A stretch of 64,000 bases of DNA, from assembly GCF_027891095.1 (NCBI RefSeq), contig NZ_JAQIIO010000002.1, positions 434,001 through 498,000 on the forward strand, written 5' to 3'. Position 1 is the first letter of the stretch; each line of letters opens with the position of its first letter. Origin of the DNA: Aliiroseovarius salicola. Its GTDB lineage: Bacteria; Pseudomonadota; Alphaproteobacteria; Rhodobacterales; Rhodobacteraceae. Of this stretch, positions 62,251 through 64,000 are shown in pieces. The notes under the pieces are model-generated. The model was given only the letters and a program-made list of their open reading frames with translations. It had not been told where the DNA came from and searched no databases. Both the position numbers and the translations under genes were made by a program.

Positions 62251-63654
62251 ATGCCTCGCAAAAACTCAAGTGGTGGCGGGAAGAATTCCAATAGCACCCC
62301 TCCTGCTGGTGCCATCGTCGGTACTGATGGCAATGACACGATTGACGTGCTCTCTCTTCTCGGTCCTGCAACAACAGGTGACGATGAAATTTGGGGACTC
62401 GGAGGCGACGACTTTATCGATGGTGGCCCCGGGAATGACACCATCGAGGGTGGAGACGGAAATGACACGCTCTACGGTGGGGAAGGTGACGATATCATCA
62501 ATGGCGGCGCTGGCGGCGATCTGATCTGGGGTGGCCCCGGCAGTGATGTGATCGACGGAGGTGGAGGCAAATTCGACACCGTGATCTATTATGGGATCGA
62601 AGGTGTTGACTATTCCGTTGAAGAGATTACCGAAACCAAACCTAACGGACGCTCCACTGTTATTGGATATACCGTTACATCTCTTGACGGTTCTGGTGAT
62701 ATTGACACGCTAACAAATGTCGAGACAATTCTCTTTGTGGAAACGCCAGCGCCCGGCACGGTCATCACCCAAGGGGACGCGGATTTTACCCAGTTCGACC
62801 AGTCTGTTTCAATTGACGTATTGGCCAATGATTATATCGAAGGGTCTACGCCTGGAACCGGCCTCTCAATTACTGCAATCACCGATGTTCAAATTGACCT
62901 GGATGGTGATGGGATTAACGATGTTGACCTGATTCCGGATGGTGCCGACTTGAACTACTTCAATGATGCGGATGGCGGCATCCTCAATGACGGTTCGATA
63001 TTAACGCTTAACCCTGATGGCACGTTGACATGGGACCCGAATGGTCAATACGACACTCAGCCGGCTCAGGGGGATAGCCCTCCTGTCGTTCATTTCTGGT
63101 ATGAAGCCTCCGACGGAGCAGGTGGCGCAGACTATGGTGATGTGACTATTCAAGTGACCTATCCCGCACCATCAGGCACAATATCCTTCGAAAACATGGA
63201 GCTTATTGATCCATACCACGCACTCGTGTTGGGCATTTATCAATATGCTGATGGGCCAGATGGAAGCTACACCGTGTCGCAACTTAACTCCGCGACACAG
63301 TACTTTGAAGAGCGCGATACCAGCACCACCGATTATGATTATGACGGAGATGGCGACGATGAGTTCAAGGTCTGGACTGATCCAAATGGTACAACCCACG
63401 AGATGAACATCCATCACCGGGATCTGGACGTATTCGATTTTGTCAGTGTGGATTTCTCGGAATTGGATGTCGGTGAAACGGCGACTATCTCGCTCGCGGA
63501 TACCAGCGGTGCCATCTATGCGCAATTGATGGTGACCGAGGCAGATCTAGATGCAAACGGGACCTACTTACTGAATGAGGCGGACGTCGGGCAGTTTTCG
63601 ATCGAAGCGAATGCTGGGGGTGAATTCTACATCGACGACGTCTTTGTGCTTTAG
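62251..63654 (+). CDS. RTX-repeat protein with N-terminal calcium-binding nonapeptides
   Basis: The 467-residue protein has no Sec signal. Residues 24-107 are seven or eight GGxGxD-type nonapeptides (GDDFIDGGPGNDTIEGGDGN), which bind calcium. Residues about 165-305 resemble a bacterial Ig/cadherin-like domain with SVSIDVLANDYIEG and DGTLTWDPNGQYD. A third part (about 310-467) is acidic, with YDYDGDGDDEF, a calcium-loop pattern. RTX substrates are normally exported by type I secretion with the signal at the C-terminus. The repeats being at the N-terminus is unusual. No secretion genes are nearby. Confidence 0.85.
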   Translation: MPRKNSSGGGKNSNSTPPAGAIVGTDGNDTIDVLSLLGPATTGDDEIWGLGGDDFIDGGPGNDTIEGGDGNDTLYGGEGDDIINGGAGGDLIWGGPGSDVIDGGGGKFDTVIYYGIEGVDYSVEEITETKPNGRSTVIGYTVTSLDGSGDIDTLTNVETILFVETPAPGTVITQGDADFTQFDQSVSIDVLANDYIEGSTPGTGLSITAITDVQIDLDGDGINDVDLIPDGADLNYFNDADGGILNDGSILTLNPDGTLTWDPNGQYDTQPAQGDSPPVVHFWYEASDGAGGADYGDVTIQVTYPAPSGTISFENMELIDPYHALVLGIYQYADGPDGSYTVSQLNSATQYFEERDTSTTDYDYDGDGDDEFKVWTDPNGTTHEMNIHHRDLDVFDFVSVDFSELDVGETATISLADTSGAIYAQLMVTEADLDANGTYLLNEADVGQFSIEANAGGEFYIDDVFVL

Positions 63655-63663
63655 CAGGGGATT

Positions 63664-63716
63664 GTCGGAGAAAATCATCTTGAGGCGGGCAGGGGGCTAA
63701 ACAAACGTGCTGCCAG
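63664..63716 (+). repeat. second IS6-type left-end relic
   Basis: GTCGGAGAAAATCATCTTGA then GGCGGGCAGGGGGCTAAACA aligns with the bases leading into the IS6 transposase start just downstream (63722-63775). The two copies stand in tandem. Confidence 0.5.
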
Positions 63717-63772
63717 GCAGTGTCAGAAGAAACCGGCTTGAGACGGGCATGGCGCTGACATAGCGTTCCGTC

Positions 63773-63922
63773 ATGTCCAAACGCTCCCCATTCAAGTATT
63801 TCAAAACCAGCCCAGAGATCATCAAGCTGGCAGTGATGATGTATGTGCGGTTTCCACTGTCGCTTCGGAATGTGGAGGAGCTGCTAAGTGAACAAGTTCG
63901 CCGTGCAGAATGTGGGAGGTGA
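63773..63922 (+). pseudogene. truncated IS6-family transposase
   Basis: ATG 63773 opens a frame encoding MSKRSPFKYFKTSPEIIKLA followed by VMMYVRFPLSLRNVEELL, the conserved N-terminus of IS6/IS26-family transposases. After about 38 residues the similarity ends and the frame stops at 63922. The DDE catalytic domain is missing altogether, so the gene is dead. The break lies about 55 bp before the right direct repeat. Confidence 0.85.
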
Positions 63923-63942
63923 TGCTGGATGGGTTGAAACGA

Positions 63943-64000
63943 GTTCGAATCCTACCACCCCAGCCACTTTCATGAAGACTTGAAACTAAAGATTGCTAAG
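63943..64000 (+). repeat. right direct repeat of the tRNA-Gln end (attR-like)
   Basis: Identical to 59268-59325 across all 58 visible bases, including the tRNA CCA end and the flank beyond it. The 5' part of the tRNA is absent here: the preceding sequence ends GGGTTGAAACGA and bears no anticodon arm. Confidence 0.9.

Noticed and set aside
1-64000. CRISPR array, rRNA operon, prophage structural genes or an integrase
   Set aside because: None were seen; repeats found are dispersed or paired, not regularly spaced, and only one tRNA gene was recognised.

Overview
The window looks like a chromosome segment of a marine Roseobacter-group alphaproteobacterium (Rhodobacteraceae). The evidence is gene content: choline-O-sulfate and choline to glycine betaine genes beside a choXWV importer, a PccR-controlled propionyl-CoA carboxylase and methylmalonyl-CoA mutase cluster, HdaA, DUF1150 beside Hsp20, a bifunctional sulfate adenylyltransferase/APS kinase, and many 4-bp ATGA gene overlaps. 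The species cannot be named from sequence alone. Nearly everything up to about 59 kb is ordinary, tightly packed chromosome. The last 4.7 kb is a small accessory island.

Layout. 1-2.7 kb: small stress, secreted and envelope genes. 2.8-11.8 kb: osmoprotection. choX, a LysE-type exporter, choW and choV run leftward; betI, betC, betB and betA run rightward from a shared BetI operator. 12.0-13.2 kb: a DUF465 protein and a hydrolase. 13.2-24.0 kb: propionyl-CoA assimilation (pccR, an MFS exporter, pccB, three uncharacterised small genes, pccA, a lipoprotein, methylmalonyl-CoA mutase), with TTTGCAAA operators at pccR and pccB. 24.1-28.7 kb: VOC and GNAT enzymes, nhaA, a DjlA-type co-chaperone and an EEP-family hydrolase. 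28.7-29.5 kb: a cobalamin riboswitch, a 23-codon leader ORF and a DUF1636 metal protein. 29.6-35.7 kb: polyphosphate metabolism (ppx, ppk) and replication control (hdaA, an AI-2E family membrane protein). 36-42.7 kb: an FAD oxidoreductase, proS, purK/purE, and a heat-shock hsp20-DUF1150 pair behind an RpoH-like promoter. 42.8-47.5 kb: a regulator-sulfate-activation fusion protein, a RES-domain gene overlapping trxB, and a divergent Lrp regulator. 47.8-52.6 kb: pgeF, a MidA/NDUFAF7-like methyltransferase, lgt, ubiK, an SseB-like gene and a uracil-DNA glycosylase. 52.7-59.0 kb: an ArsR regulator with a YraQ/ArsP-type permease, a second nhaA, and a partial capsule-export block (kpsT, kpsE, kdsA). 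59.2 kb: tRNA-Gln(UUG).

From the T-arm of tRNA-Gln onward, at least 58 bp is repeated perfectly at the right edge of the window (59268-59325 and 63943-64000). The repeats bracket an orphan polyamine-binding protein, an XRE regulator, an RTX-repeat protein and a truncated IS6-family transposase. No integrase is visible. A diverged third copy of the tRNA-end sequence lies in the middle, and three related IS-end sequences are scattered inside, so the island appears to have been built in more than one step.

The most unusual coding feature is the 690-residue protein at 42800-44872. A MarR/EPS-type winged-helix regulator is joined in frame to ATP sulfurylase and APS kinase, and a perfect 14-bp palindrome sits 20 bp before its start. 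Other points of interest are the riboswitch-leader-DUF1636 unit, a RES-domain protein without a neighbouring antitoxin but coupled to thioredoxin reductase, a three-way-junction inverted-repeat structure after the mutase gene, and a dispersed family of GC-rich palindromic elements at six intergenic sites.
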